A stretch of 64,000 nucleotides of DNA from Microbacterium halophytorum (GCF_002970975.1 NZ_PNFA01000009.1:62001-126000), one strand, 5' to 3'; positions 28,760 through 38,333 are shown, counted from the first letter of the stretch. The notes: generated by a model not told the origin, from the sequence alone. Translations and numbers: made by a program.

Positions 28760-30394
28760 GTGGGACGGACGAGGACGAAGCGCTGGCGGCTGCCGGTCGT
28801 CTCGGTGCGCACGCGCCTGCTCGCCGTCATCGCCGCCGCCGTGACCGTCGGCCTCGTCGGCGTGGGCGCCGCCGTCTACCTCTCCGAGCGCGCGCGCATC
28901 ATCGCCACGACCGACGACCTCCTCATGAACAACCTGGAAGCGGCCCAGGTGCTCGTGCAGACGTACGTCGACGAGGAGCCGACGGCGACAGCCGAGGACG
29001 CCCTGCGCGTCATCGTTCAGCGCGTCAGCCCCGACGACAACATGGGCGTTCTCGGCATCGTCGACGGCCAGGCGACCCTCGTGCCCGGCGTGCAGCTCGA
29101 CCTGCAGCTCGAGTCGCAGCCCGACTTCGTCGAGCAGGTCGCCGCCGAGGCGAACGGCACCGACGCGATGCTCGGGCGCTATGCCGAGAACGGTGTCGCG
29201 TGGCAGTACCTCGCCGCGCCGATCGTGCTCACCGAGGGCCAGCAGCAGAACGTGCTGTTCGTGATGGCGTACGACCTCGAGGCCGAGCTGGCCGAGATCA
29301 ACGGCTCCGGCCGCACGTACATCGTCGCGTCGGCCATCACGATCCTCCTCGTCCTGCTCGTCGGAGGCATCGCGGCGGGGCGCCTGCTGCGACCGCTGCG
29401 CCGGATGCGCGAAACGGCGGAGCGCGTCTCGGGGCAGCAGATGGACGAGCGCATCCCCGTCGAGGGGCGCGACGACGTCTCCGAGCTGGCGCGCACCATG
29501 AACGACATGCTCGACCGGCTCGACGCGTCGCTCGACGCGCAGCGGCAGCTGCTCAGCGACGTGCGGCACGAGCTGCGCACGCCCATCACGATCGTGCGCG
29601 GCCACCTCGAGCTGATGAACCCGGATGACCCGGCCGACGTCCGCGAGACCCAGGAGCTCGCGGTGGACGAGCTCGACCGGATGAACGCGCTCGTGCAGGA
29701 CCTCTCCGAATCGGCCGCGGTGCACGGGCCGGCATCGCTCCAGCTGCAGGCCACCGACATGCGCGAACTCGTCGCCCTGCTCGTGCGCAAGGCAGACGCG
29801 ATCGATGGCGCAACCGTCGAAGCCGGGCCCGCCGAGAACGCCGTCGTCCCCATCGACCAGGCCCGCATCACGCAGGCCGTGCTCCAGCTCGCGCAGAACG
29901 GCGTCACGCATGGCGGCGGGCGCATCGTGATCGGCTGCCGCGCGGCCGGCGACGTCGTCGAGCTCTGGGTGCGCGACTTCGGCCCCGGCGTGCCCGACGA
30001 CCTGAAGGTGCGCATCTTCGAGCGCTTCGACCGGGGCGCGGGCGGCACGCGCGGCAGTGGCCTCGGGCTCAACATCGTGCACCTGATCGCGGCGGCGCAC
30101 GGCGGTTCGGCACGCGTGATCGATCCGCACGACGGCCCTGGCGCGGTGTTCGTGCTCGCGCTGCCCGTCAACGGCCCGGGCTTCCCCGAGCCCGGGTCCG
30201 CCCCTGACAACACGGGCGCCCATCCGGGTGCTCCGGCCCGGCCGCCCGGCGCCTCGCCCGTTCTCGGTTCGGGCGCCGCGACGGCTCCGACGCCTCCCCT
30301 GCCTCCCGAGATCCCGCAGCGCCCGCCGCTTCCCGCGGCGCAGGCGCCGACCCCCGCAGACGAGCACGAGGAGGAACCGTGGCATCGATCCTGA
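28760..30394 (+). CDS. Sensor histidine kinase (HAMP-type)
   Basis: A 544-residue membrane sensor kinase. TM1 is at about 20-40 (LLAVIAAAVTVGLVGVGAAVYL) and TM2 at about 190-210 (ASAITILLVLLVGGIAAGRLL), with an extracytoplasmic loop of about 150 residues between. A HAMP linker and dimerisation domain follow, with the H-box LLSDVRHELRTPITIVRG. The HATPase domain has an LAQNGVTH N-box and RGSGLGLNIVHLIA G2-box. A Pro/Ala-rich tail of about 70 residues follows the ATPase. The response regulator starts 16 bases before the stop, so the two are coupled. The start is GTG 28760 (GATACT six bases upstream), or GTG 28805. Confidence 0.93.
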   Translation: MGRTRTKRWRLPVVSVRTRLLAVIAAAVTVGLVGVGAAVYLSERARIIATTDDLLMNNLEAAQVLVQTYVDEEPTATAEDALRVIVQRVSPDDNMGVLGIVDGQATLVPGVQLDLQLESQPDFVEQVAAEANGTDAMLGRYAENGVAWQYLAAPIVLTEGQQQNVLFVMAYDLEAELAEINGSGRTYIVASAITILLVLLVGGIAAGRLLRPLRRMRETAERVSGQQMDERIPVEGRDDVSELARTMNDMLDRLDASLDAQRQLLSDVRHELRTPITIVRGHLELMNPDDPADVRETQELAVDELDRMNALVQDLSESAAVHGPASLQLQATDMRELVALLVRKADAIDGATVEAGPAENAVVPIDQARITQAVLQLAQNGVTHGGGRIVIGCRAAGDVVELWVRDFGPGVPDDLKVRIFERFDRGAGGTRGSGLGLNIVHLIAAAHGGSARVIDPHDGPGAVFVLALPVNGPGFPEPGSAPDNTGAHPGAPARPPGASPVLGSGAATAPTPPLPPEIPQRPPLPAAQAPTPADEHEEEPWHRS

Positions 30395-31047
30395 TCGCCG
30401 ACGACGAGGCGCGCATCGCCGGCTTCATCGAGAAGGGCCTGAAGGCGGCCGGCTACGCGACCCGCACGGCGGGCGACGGCTCAGAGGCGCTCGATCTCGC
30501 ACTCACGGGCGAGTTCGACATGCTCGTGCTCGATGTGAACATGCCGAAGCTGAACGGCTTCGAGGTGCTCGACCAGCTGCGCGGCTCCGGCTCGACGATG
30601 CCCGTGATCATGCTGACCGCGCGCACCGACCTGAACGACACGGTCGCGGGCCTCGAAGGCGGCGCCGACGACTACCTCGGCAAGCCGTTCCGGTTCGACG
30701 AGCTGCTGGCGCGCATCCGGCTGCGGATGCGGCAGGCGGAGCCGGAGCCGGGCGCCGTCTCGAACGAGCTGCGCCACCGCGACCTCGTGCTCGACGTGCG
30801 CGCCCGCCGCGCCACGATCGACGGCGGCGCCGCGATCGACCTGTCCTCGCGCGAGTTCGCCCTCGCCGAGGAGTTCATGCGCCACGCGGGCCAGGTGCTC
30901 AGCCGCGAGCAGCTGCTCAGCCGCGTGTGGGGCTTCGACTTCGACCCCGGCTCGAACGTCGCCGACGTGTACGTCGGCTACCTGCGGCAGAAACTCGGCG
31001 CCGAGCGCATCGAGACGGTGCGCGGCGCCGGATACCGGATGGTGTGA
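30379..31047 (+). CDS. OmpR/PhoB-family response regulator
   Basis: A 222-residue regulator paired with the kinase upstream. The receiver domain has the acidic pair in IADDEARI, the phosphorylated Asp in LVLDVNMPKLNGFEV, Thr in MLTARTD and Lys in YLGKPFRFDE. The C-terminal winged helix ends VYVGYLRQKLGAERIETVRG-type. It probably binds the elements at 25457-25494, 27343-27380 and 28696-28709; this is inferred from position only. Confidence 0.95.
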   Translation: MASILIADDEARIAGFIEKGLKAAGYATRTAGDGSEALDLALTGEFDMLVLDVNMPKLNGFEVLDQLRGSGSTMPVIMLTARTDLNDTVAGLEGGADDYLGKPFRFDELLARIRLRMRQAEPEPGAVSNELRHRDLVLDVRARRATIDGGAAIDLSSREFALAEEFMRHAGQVLSREQLLSRVWGFDFDPGSNVADVYVGYLRQKLGAERIETVRGAGYRMV

Positions 31048-31048
31048 G

Positions 31049-31243
31049 TCAGCCGTTCCGGCGCTTCACGGCGCGCGAGATGAAGTAGCGCACGGCGAAG
31101 AAGATCACGAGCCCGATGATCAGGGCGCCGATCAGCTTGAACGCGAACCACATCACGGACAGCAGCGCGTTCAGCACGAACCAGCCGACGATGACGGCGA
31201 CGATCGCCCCGATCACGGCCAACACAGTTCCCCAGGTGCTCAT
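31049..31243 (-). CDS. Small two-helix membrane protein (64 aa)
   Basis: Sixty-four residues with two hydrophobic helices (VLAVIGAIVAVIVGWFVL and LSVMWFAFKLIGALIIGLVI) and a basic cytoplasmic tail (SRAVKRRNG). I do not recognise a family. The stop lies one base after the response-regulator stop on the opposite strand. A TAGGCT hexamer lies exactly six bases before the ATG, which supports the start and a leaderless mRNA. Confidence 0.72.
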   Translation of the reverse strand: MSTWGTVLAVIGAIVAVIVGWFVLNALLSVMWFAFKLIGALIIGLVIFFAVRYFISRAVKRRNG

Positions 31244-31279
31244 GCGTACAGCCTACGGGGCGCGGCTATGGGCCCGCTC

Positions 31280-34200
31280 TCATTCCTGACGGACGACGCT
31301 CCAGCCCTGCGGGGTCTGCTCGACCCGCAGCTGCGACGGGATCTGCTCCTTCATCTGCTCGACGTGGCTGATCAGGCCGATGGTGCGCCCGCCCTGCCGG
31401 AGGTCGTCGAGCGTGCGCATCGCGACCTCGAGCGTCTCGGAGTCGAGCGAGCCGAAGCCCTCGTCGATGAACAGGGTGTCGAGCCGGATGCCGCCGGAGC
31501 GGCCGGTGACGACCTCCGCGAGCCCCAGCGCGAGGGCGAGGGACGCGAGGAAGGTCTCACCGCCCGAGAGCGAGTGCGGCGGGCGGGCTCGGCCCGTGTG
31601 CGCGTCGAACACCTCGAGGCCGAGCCCCGATGCGGCGTTGCGGTACGCGCGCTGGTCGGTGTGCCGCAGCGTGTACTGGTTGTCGCTCATGGCCGCGAGC
31701 CGATGGTTCGCGGCCTGCACGATCTCCTCGAGCTCCGCCGCGAGTACGAAGGTCTCGAGGTTCATGCGGCGGTCGTTCGGAGGTCGGCCGGCGACGGTGT
31801 CGGCGAGCCGCTTGATCGCCGCGGCCTCCTCGGCGCGCTCGGCGATGGCGTCGTGCGCCTTCGTCGCCGCGTCGAGGGCCGCTCCGAGCGTCGAGGCGAG
31901 GTGCTCGGCATCGCTGCGCGCCGCGACGGCCCGGCTGTATGCCTCTCGGGCGGCGGCGAGCGCGGCCCGCGTCTCCTCCCTGTCGACCGGCTCATCGGGG
32001 AGCTCCGCCTCCGCCAGCTCGGCCAGGGCGCGCTCGGCGGCGGCGCGGGCGGTGTCGGCCTCGCCCACGCTCTTCTCGAGCGCCCGGATGGCCTCAGCCG
32101 CCCGCAGTGCGGCCCGCGCTCCGTCGCCGGTCGCGAAGCCGGCCTCCGCGAGCGCCGCTTCGAGCGCGGAGCGGGAATCGGCGGCCGCCGTCGCGGCCCG
32201 GGCGGCGTCGCGTGCCGCGGCGGCACAGGCGCGGGCGAGCGAGGCGAGGCGCTGGGCCGCGCCGATCCGCTCGGCGACCGATCCGAACGCGCCACGCGCC
32301 GCGTCGACCGCGCTCCGCGCATCGGCGAGCCGGTCTTCGGCCGCCTTGATGCTCGATTCGAGGGCGCCCTTCTCTCCCGACGCCGTGTTGGCCGCGGCCG
32401 TGATCTCGTCTCGCTCGGCCTCGAGCTCGGCGAGCCGGCGCGCGTACGCCTCGTGCTCCTTCGCGGCGGTCTGAGCCTCCGCGCGGCGCTCGCGGGCGGC
32501 GAGCAGGTCGCCGTCGATCTCGGTCTCGGTGCGCCCCTCCGACCGCTTCTGCGCGTCGGTGAGGGCGAGCTCGGCCTGCCGGCGCCTCTCGAGGGCGGCG
32601 TCGTGCGCCGTCGCCGCCTCGGCCCGCGCGGCGTCGGCCTCGTCGATCTGCTCGGGACTGACGTGGTCCTCGGCGATCTCGGCCGGTGCGGGATGCTCCG
32701 TCGCGCCGCACACGGCGCAGGGCTCCCCCGGCACCAGCCCCTGGGCGAGCTCGCTCGAGTACCCGGCGAGGCGCCGGCGGTGCAGCTCGTCGAGCGCCGC
32801 GTCGGCGCGGCCGGCGGCGGCCTTCGCCTCCCTGACGCCCGACTCGGCCGCCGCGTAGGCATCCGCCAGGTCGCGCACCTCGTGCGCCGCGGCGAACTGC
32901 GCCTCGAGCGCCCGGATGTGCTCGTCGACGGCGCCCAGCCCGTCGGCGCGCTCCTTGGCGCGGTCGCGGTGGTCGCGCGCGGTCGCGATGAGCGCCGGCA
33001 GCTCACCGGCGCGCTTGTCCCTCGCCGAGATCGCCTCGACGAGGGCGGCGAGGGCCTCGCGCTGCTCGTCGATCCGCACGGCGTCGCGGGCCAGCTCGCT
33101 CTCGCGCTCCCGCAGCGGCTCCCACCCGCCGATCTTCCGGTGCATCGCCGCATCGAAGGCGTCGAGCGCGTCGGGCGCGGCATCCGCCGCCGGGATCTCG
33201 GCGTCACCGCGCGTGCCCGCGCCGGTGTGACCGCGCGGGCGCTCCGCGTCGGCGGAATCCGGCGCTTCCCCGGCGGCAGCGACCTGCTCGGCCTCCGCCG
33301 CATCGCTCGCCTCCGCGCCGCCCCGCGCCGCGGCCCAGGCCGCGCGCGCGTCGCGTTCCGCGGCGGCCGCCGTCGTCGCCTTCTCGTCGGCCCGCACGAC
33401 GGCGTCGAGCGACGCGCGCACGCCCTCCGCCCGCCGCGCCTCCGCGAGCTCGGCGCGGGCGGCTTCGGTCTCCTCGCGCGCGGCATCGAGCGCCGCGATC
33501 CGCTCGCGCGCGGCGCCCCGACTGCGCTGCTTGTCCGCGACCGCGCGCCGGAGGTCGTCGGCCGCCGCGGCCGCGTCGCTCGATGCTTCAGCCTCCGCCG
33601 CTCGCGCGGTGGCCGAGGCGCGCCGTTCACCCGCGGCCGCGCGCGCCGCCTCGAGCAGCGCGATCCGCCCCGCCCAGTCGTCCGGCGCCGGCGGCTCGGT
33701 TGAGGCCTCGTCGCCCTCGGCCTCCGTGCCCGCGGCGTCGTCCTCCTCGCCCGCCAACGCGCGCTCCACGGCGTCGCCGGCCTGGTCGAGCAGCGCCCGC
33801 AGGGCTCCCGTGCGCTCGCCGACGGCCGCCTCGGCCTCGCGGCGTCGGGCGTCGAGAGCCTCCTCGTAGTCGCCGAAGCGGTGGGTGCCGAACAGCGACC
33901 GGAGCAGGCGCCGGCGCTCGTCGTCCTTCGCGAGGAGGAACCGCGCGAAGCGGCCCTGCGCGAGCAGGATGACCTGCTGGAACTGATCGGAGCTCATCCC
34001 GACGATGTCGATGACGCGCGCGCCGACCTCGCGCTCCTTCGCCGCGACCCCGTGCCAGGCAGACCCGACGCGCTCGAACAGCTCGACGCTCGCGCGCTCG
34101 GTCGTCGTGCCCTCGCCCCGCTGCTTCGGCCGCTCGTACTCGGGCGTGCGCTCGATGCGCCAGGCGCCGTCGCCGACCTCGAACTCGAGCGCGACCCTCG

Positions 34201-34429
34201 TCGGCTCGCCCACGGCCGCATAGTCGCTGCGGAGCCGCTTCTCGCCGTCGCTGTACCGGGGCGTCGAGCCGTACAGGGCGAAGCAGATGGCGTCGAGGAT
34301 GCTGGACTTGCCGGCGCCCGTGCGGCCCGAGATGAGGAAGATGCCGTCGCCGGCGTACCGGTCGAGGTCGACCCGCTGCACGCCGCGAAAGGGGCCGAAG
34401 CCCTCGATCTCGATCGTCCGGATCTTCAT
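31280..34429 (-). CDS. sbcC: SbcC/Rad50-like exonuclease subunit
   Basis: A 1049-residue SMC-like ATPase that with SbcD cleaves DNA hairpins and ends. The N-terminal ATP-binding half has FGPFRGVQRVDLDRY and Walker A LISGRTGAGKSS near 36. Two long Ala/Glu/Arg-rich coiled-coil arms surround the zinc-hook GEPCAVCGATE (CxxC). The C-terminal half has the ABC signature LSGGETFLASLALAL and Walker B TLFIDEGFGSLDSETLE. The ATG overlaps the sbcD stop (ATGA), so the pair is translationally coupled. The coiled-coil arms are strongly Ala-biased, as expected of GC-rich actinobacteria. Confidence 0.95.
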   Translation of the reverse strand: MKIRTIEIEGFGPFRGVQRVDLDRYAGDGIFLISGRTGAGKSSILDAICFALYGSTPRYSDGEKRLRSDYAAVGEPTRVALEFEVGDGAWRIERTPEYERPKQRGEGTTTERASVELFERVGSAWHGVAAKEREVGARVIDIVGMSSDQFQQVILLAQGRFARFLLAKDDERRRLLRSLFGTHRFGDYEEALDARRREAEAAVGERTGALRALLDQAGDAVERALAGEEDDAAGTEAEGDEASTEPPAPDDWAGRIALLEAARAAAGERRASATARAAEAEASSDAAAAADDLRRAVADKQRSRGAARERIAALDAAREETEAARAELAEARRAEGVRASLDAVVRADEKATTAAAAERDARAAWAAARGGAEASDAAEAEQVAAAGEAPDSADAERPRGHTGAGTRGDAEIPAADAAPDALDAFDAAMHRKIGGWEPLRERESELARDAVRIDEQREALAALVEAISARDKRAGELPALIATARDHRDRAKERADGLGAVDEHIRALEAQFAAAHEVRDLADAYAAAESGVREAKAAAGRADAALDELHRRRLAGYSSELAQGLVPGEPCAVCGATEHPAPAEIAEDHVSPEQIDEADAARAEAATAHDAALERRRQAELALTDAQKRSEGRTETEIDGDLLAARERRAEAQTAAKEHEAYARRLAELEAERDEITAAANTASGEKGALESSIKAAEDRLADARSAVDAARGAFGSVAERIGAAQRLASLARACAAAARDAARAATAAADSRSALEAALAEAGFATGDGARAALRAAEAIRALEKSVGEADTARAAAERALAELAEAELPDEPVDREETRAALAAAREAYSRAVAARSDAEHLASTLGAALDAATKAHDAIAERAEEAAAIKRLADTVAGRPPNDRRMNLETFVLAAELEEIVQAANHRLAAMSDNQYTLRHTDQRAYRNAASGLGLEVFDAHTGRARPPHSLSGGETFLASLALALGLAEVVTGRSGGIRLDTLFIDEGFGSLDSETLEVAMRTLDDLRQGGRTIGLISHVEQMKEQIPSQLRVEQTPQGWSVVRQE

Positions 34430-35595
34430 GCGCGGGCCTCCGCCCGCCGCTCGGAGACGACGTCGGCGATCAGGCGCCGCTCGTCGTCGCTCGCGCGCTC
34501 CCCGGCACGCACGTGCGCGAGGAAGTCGTCGACGACCTGCGGGTCGGGGGCGCCCCGGCCCACACGGTCGCGATAGCTGCGCGCGTCGGGCTCTGCCGGC
34601 CCCCGCTCGGGTCGGTGCTCGATCGTGGCGCAGTGCGGGAAGCGATCGCGCAGCTTCCGCATCGGCTCGACCTGGGGCAGTGGGTCGGTGAGCACGGCGC
34701 ACACCCAATCGTCGCGATGCTCGCCGTGCGCGGCGTCGGCGAGCAGCTCGTCGAGCGTGCCGCGCAGCGTCACAAGCCGCCGCGGCACGGGCAGATCGAC
34801 CCACTCGACGGCGGCGAGGCCCGCGGCGTCGAGGTCGACCAGCCACGCCCCGCGCGGTTTGTCGGCCTCGCCGAAGCTGTAGTGCAGCGGGGCGCCCGAG
34901 TACCGGATGCCGTCGGCCAGCGCCGCCCGCCCGTGGATGTGGCCGAGCGCCACGTAGTCGGGCCCCGCGAAGTCGGCGAGCGGCACGACGTCGAGCGAGC
35001 CCTGCGTGAGGCTCTGCCGCACCTCGCGCTCGAGCTGCGGGGTCGGCTCGACGCCCGCCGCGAAGCAGTGCGCGATCGCGACGGAGCGCCCGCCCCGCTC
35101 GGCGCGGTCGTCGTTGACGAGCCCCATGGCGTGCCGCATCACCTGCTCCTGCGTTCGCAGCGCCTCGCCCGGCCAGAGGTGCCGCACGAGCGCCGGCTCG
35201 AGGTACGGGATGCCGTAGAAGTGCACGGGCCCGTGCTCGTCGTCGAGCGTGACGGGCTCGCCGATCGCGAGCGGATCCGTCACGACGTGCACGCCGGCCG
35301 CCCCCAGGAACGGCGCCTGGAAGCCGAGCCGCGCGGCGGAGTCGTGGTTGCCGCTCGTCACGACGACGAGGGCGCCCGCGCCCCGGATGCCCTCGAGCGC
35401 ATCGGTCAGCAGCCGGTAGCAGTCGGCGGCGGGCATCGCGGAATCGAACACGTCGCCCGCGACGACGACCACGTCGACGCCGAGCTCGCGCACGCGGTCG
35501 ACCAGGGCGTCGAGCACCCTGCGCAGCGCGTCGAGCGTCGAGTGGCCGTGGAACGACCTCCCGATGTGCCAATCCGACGTGTGGAGAATCCGCAT
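34426..35595 (-). CDS. sbcD: SbcD/Mre11-like nuclease subunit
   Basis: A 389-residue metallophosphoesterase, the nuclease partner of SbcC. The metal-binding blocks are all present: HTSDWHIGRSFHG, VVVAGDVFDSAMP, VVTSGNHDSAARL and ALGHIHGRAAL. The C-terminal capping region is Arg/Glu-rich and ends at the SbcC start. A TAGCGT hexamer lies six bases before the ATG, so the operon mRNA is probably leaderless at this end. Confidence 0.96.
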   Translation of the reverse strand: MRILHTSDWHIGRSFHGHSTLDALRRVLDALVDRVRELGVDVVVVAGDVFDSAMPAADCYRLLTDALEGIRGAGALVVVTSGNHDSAARLGFQAPFLGAAGVHVVTDPLAIGEPVTLDDEHGPVHFYGIPYLEPALVRHLWPGEALRTQEQVMRHAMGLVNDDRAERGGRSVAIAHCFAAGVEPTPQLEREVRQSLTQGSLDVVPLADFAGPDYVALGHIHGRAALADGIRYSGAPLHYSFGEADKPRGAWLVDLDAAGLAAVEWVDLPVPRRLVTLRGTLDELLADAAHGEHRDDWVCAVLTDPLPQVEPMRKLRDRFPHCATIEHRPERGPAEPDARSYRDRVGRGAPDPQVVDDFLAHVRAGERASDDERRLIADVVSERRAEARA

Positions 35596-35648
35596 GCCCC
35601 AACGCTATCCGGGGCCAGCGACACTCCCCGGCGCGTGCCCGCCCACAT

Positions 35649-35710
35649 CGCTCAGGTGCGGCTCGTTGTGGGTCCGCACTGCTGCGACCGCACGCGGAGG
35701 CACCTGAGCG
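35649..35710. repeat. Inverted repeat between sbcD and the 35791 gene
   Basis: CGCTCAGGTGC (35649-35659) and its exact reverse complement GCACCTGAGCG (35700-35710) enclose a 40-bp interval, in the gap between two divergent genes. It could be an operator or a REP-type element; the arms are too far apart for a simple terminator. Confidence 0.5.
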
Positions 35711-35790
35711 GCTGTGCTCCGGCCGAGCCGCTGCCCCACCGCTCGGGTGCCGCGCGCCCGGGCGGCGCCCCGGCGCTACCGTTGGTGAAC

Positions 35791-36393
35791 GTGAACGCAT
35801 CCGCGCCTGAGGTCCCCGCGATCGACGCAGTGCTCGCCCGCATCGAGGCCGACCGACGCGCCGGGCGCTTCGACGCGTGGGCGCGCTCGACCGTCGTCGA
35901 CGAGAACATCGGCGAGGCCGTCATCGACCGCGAGCTGTTCGACGCCCTGCACGCCGCCGCCGGCGTCGACGCGGCCTTCCCCGTCGGCAACGCGGGCGTC
36001 ATCCACGTCTACGGCTACCTCTTCTCCACGGTGCGCACGCCCTTCGGACTGAAGAGCGACCGATGGAACGACGGCGCCCTCGCGCGCACGCTCGGCCTCC
36101 CCGCCGACCGCTTCCGCCTCGGCGCCTCCGCCGACGAGACCCCACTCGAACGCGTGCTCGCCGCCGCGGCACCGCTGCTCGAGACGACGACGCCGGATGC
36201 CGAGTGGCGCGTCGGCGAGACGACCCAGCGCGCCGTTGTCGCCCGCGCCGCCGACGGCACTGGCGCCCTCGTCTCGGGCGTCGACGCCGGAGACGGCATG
36301 CGCCTCCTCACGGTCTTCCCCGTCGCCGACGCCGCCGCGTTCGCCGCGGCCATCGGCACCCCCGACCGCCTCCGCTGGAACGCCGCCGCCTGA
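35791..36393 (+). CDS. Uncharacterised protein (200 aa)
   Basis: I do not recognise a family. It is a soluble alpha/beta-type protein without signal peptide. Features include an N-terminal EVPAIDAVLARIEADRRAGR helix, a central VGNAGVIHVYGYLFSTVRTP strand with an adjacent KSDRWNDGALARTLGL loop, and an Ala-rich C-terminal half with LTVFPVADAAAFAAAIGTP. GTG starts at 35785 and 35791 are both possible, with TACCGT upstream. It is divergent from sbcD, and the following 228-bp gap to the phosphatase operon contains the regulator site at 36566-36602. Confidence 0.6.
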   Translation: MNASAPEVPAIDAVLARIEADRRAGRFDAWARSTVVDENIGEAVIDRELFDALHAAAGVDAAFPVGNAGVIHVYGYLFSTVRTPFGLKSDRWNDGALARTLGLPADRFRLGASADETPLERVLAAAAPLLETTTPDAEWRVGETTQRAVVARAADGTGALVSGVDAGDGMRLLTVFPVADAAAFAAAIGTPDRLRWNAAA

Positions 36394-36565
36394 CACCGCC
36401 CTCCGGACGCGCAGCCGTCGCCGCGAGGGGGCGCGCGAGCGGCGACGCCTGCGGCGCGCTCCGGGCCCCGCCTGCGCCGGGCTGCGAGCAGCCGGATGAG
36501 CCGGGCCAGCGGCCGCCCTCTTGATGCACCCCCGTCATCCGGAGTTCACTCGCCCGTAAACGCTT

Positions 36566-36602
36566 CGTCCACAGGTGCGATATATGTTGGACGCATCGTC
36601 CA
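36566..36602. promoter_or_regulatory. Operator with three TGGACG half-sites before the phosphatase-PhnDCEE-RpiR operon
   Basis: Half-sites CGTCCA (36566-36571), TGGACG (36588-36593) and CGTCCA (36597-36602) occur in the order inverted, direct, inverted. The last two form a perfect 15-bp palindrome with centre CAT. The block overlaps the AT-rich GCGATATATG stretch (36577-36586), the likely -10 region, and lies 20 bases before the GTG at 36622. The RpiR regulator encoded at the operon end is the obvious candidate to bind it. Confidence 0.6.
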
Positions 36603-36621
36603 TAACGCGCAGGGAGGCTTC

Positions 36622-37320
36622 GTGGCGTCAACACTCGTCTTCGACTTCGACGGGACGGTGGCCGTGGGAAACGGCCCCGTGCTCGCATACGCCCGTGAGA
36701 TCGCACGTTTCGCGGACCCCGGCTTCGCCGCCCGCGCGGAGGCCGAGATCGAGGCGTTCGAGGCCGGCAGGGCGAGCGGGTACCGCGACGGCTACGACGT
36801 CGTCGGCAGCCTGGCCGACGCGGCGGGCGTCGCCCCGGACGACCGCCAGGGCGCGTACCTCGCCAGCCGCGGGGCCCTCGGCACCCCCGGCGGCGAGCCG
36901 GTCGCCGCCGCGCCCGGCCTCGCCGAGATCCTCGCGGCGCTGCCCGCCGACGCGCACGTCGTCCTCGCGACCAACGCCCCCGAGGCCGGCGTCGAGCGAG
37001 CGCTCACAGCCTGGGGCATCCGGGGCTTCTTCGACGAGATCGTGTTCGACACGGGCAAGCCGGCCGGCCTCGCCCCGATCGTCGAGCGGGCGCTCGCCCG
37101 CGGCCCCGTCCTCTCGATCGGCGACATCGTCGCCAACGACCTCGAGCCCGCGACGGCGCTCGGCGCCGACACGGCGCTCGTCGGCGCGACGGCCGCAGCG
37201 AGCCCCGCGGCCGTGACGATGCGCGGCACGACGCTCGCCGAACTGACGGCACCCATCCTCGGCTGGGCCCGCTCCCATTCCTCTTCCGACCATCAGCACG
37301 ACACAGCACCCACTCTCTGA
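36622..37320 (+). CDS. HAD-family hydrolase (phosphatase)
   Basis: A 232-residue HAD phosphatase. Motif I is FDFDGTVAVGNG with the nucleophile Asp, motif II is VVLATNAPEAG, motif III Lys is in DTGKPAGL, and motif IV is SIGDIVANDLEPA. The cap is short, and the tail is Ser/His-rich (SHSSSDHQHDTAPTL). The GTG at 36622 has an AGGGAGG Shine-Dalgarno sequence. First gene of an operon with a phosphonate-type ABC transporter: it may dephosphorylate the imported compound (inference). Confidence 0.85.
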   Translation: MASTLVFDFDGTVAVGNGPVLAYAREIARFADPGFAARAEAEIEAFEAGRASGYRDGYDVVGSLADAAGVAPDDRQGAYLASRGALGTPGGEPVAAAPGLAEILAALPADAHVVLATNAPEAGVERALTAWGIRGFFDEIVFDTGKPAGLAPIVERALARGPVLSIGDIVANDLEPATALGADTALVGATAAASPAAVTMRGTTLAELTAPILGWARSHSSSDHQHDTAPTL

Positions 37321-37334
37321 AGAAAGGCCACCCC

Positions 37335-38333
37335 ATGCGCAAGACCCTGTTCGCGGCGGGCTCCGTCGCCGTCCTCGCCCTGGGCCTCGCCGGCTGCTCC
37401 GCCGGTGACGCTTCCGCCGAGGGCGAGACGCCAGACGAGATCACGATCTCGCTCGTCCCCTCCGTCGAGGGCGAGGACCTCGCCGAGGCCCTCGACCCGC
37501 TCACCGAGTACCTCTCGGAGGGCCTCGGCATCGAGGTCAACGGCGTCGTCTCCGAGAACTACGCCGCCACGGTCGAGGCGCTCGGCTCCGACCAGTCGCA
37601 GGTGATCATCACCGACGCCGGCTCGCTGTACAACGCGATCGAGCAGTACGACGCCGAGCTCGTGCTGCGCGACGTGCGCTTCGGCGCGACCGCCTATTCG
37701 GCGGTGGCGTACACGAACAACCCCGACAAGTACTGCGACGACGAGCCCGTCATGGCCACGTACGAGGCCGGCCCCGCCGAGCTGTCGTACTGCAACGGCC
37801 TCGAGGAGGCCGGCGCCACCGCGATGGGCGAGGGCGGCCCCGTCGGCATCGAGCACCTCGAAGACGCGAAGGGCGCGAAGGTCGCGCTGCAGGCGGCCAC
37901 GAGCCCCGCCGGCTACCAGTACCCCGTCGTCGCGATGCGCGAGCTCGGCCTCGACACCGACGCCGACATCGAGCAGATCCCGGTCGAGGGCAACAACAAC
38001 GCCGTCATCTCGGTCGCGAACGGCGACGCCGAGATCGGCTTCGCCTACTGGGACGCCCGCGTCACCGTGATGGAGGAGTTCCCCGACATCGCCGACAAGG
38101 CCGTGGCCTTCGCCTACACCGAGATGATCCCGAACGGCGGCGTCGCCGTGTCGAACACGCTCCCGGATGACCTGGTCACCGAGCTGACGACGCTGCTCGA
38201 CGAGTACGCCGAGTCGTCCGACGAGGCCGCCGACGTGATGTTCAACCTCGTCGGCCTGTCCGACTGGACGAGCGAGACCGCCGAGGACGAGATCACGCGC
38301 TACGGCGAGATCCTGGAGCAGTTCGCGGGATGA
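37335..38333 (+). CDS. phnD: Phosphonate-type ABC transporter substrate-binding lipoprotein
   Basis: A 332-residue periplasmic-binding-like lipoprotein of the PhnD family. The signal peptide ends LALGLAGC with the lipobox Cys at about 21. The mature part has the family-type [16 protein letters not shown] opening, [23 protein letters not shown] and [11 protein letters not shown] segments. A 14-base gap to the upstream phosphatase gene with an AAAGG ribosome site, and an overlap with phnC, indicate one operon. The ligand could be phosphonate, phosphite or a phosphate ester. Confidence 0.9.
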   Translation: MRKTLFAAGSVAVLALGLAGCSAGDASAEGETPDEITISLVPSVEGEDLAEALDPLTEYLSEGLGIEVNGVVSENYAATVEALGSDQSQVIITDAGSLYNAIEQYDAELVLRDVRFGATAYSAVAYTNNPDKYCDDEPVMATYEAGPAELSYCNGLEEAGATAMGEGGPVGIEHLEDAKGAKVALQAATSPAGYQYPVVAMRELGLDTDADIEQIPVEGNNNAVISVANGDAEIGFAYWDARVTVMEEFPDIADKAVAFAYTEMIPNGGVAVSNTLPDDLVTELTTLLDEYAESSDEAADVMFNLVGLSDWTSETAEDEITRYGEILEQFAG

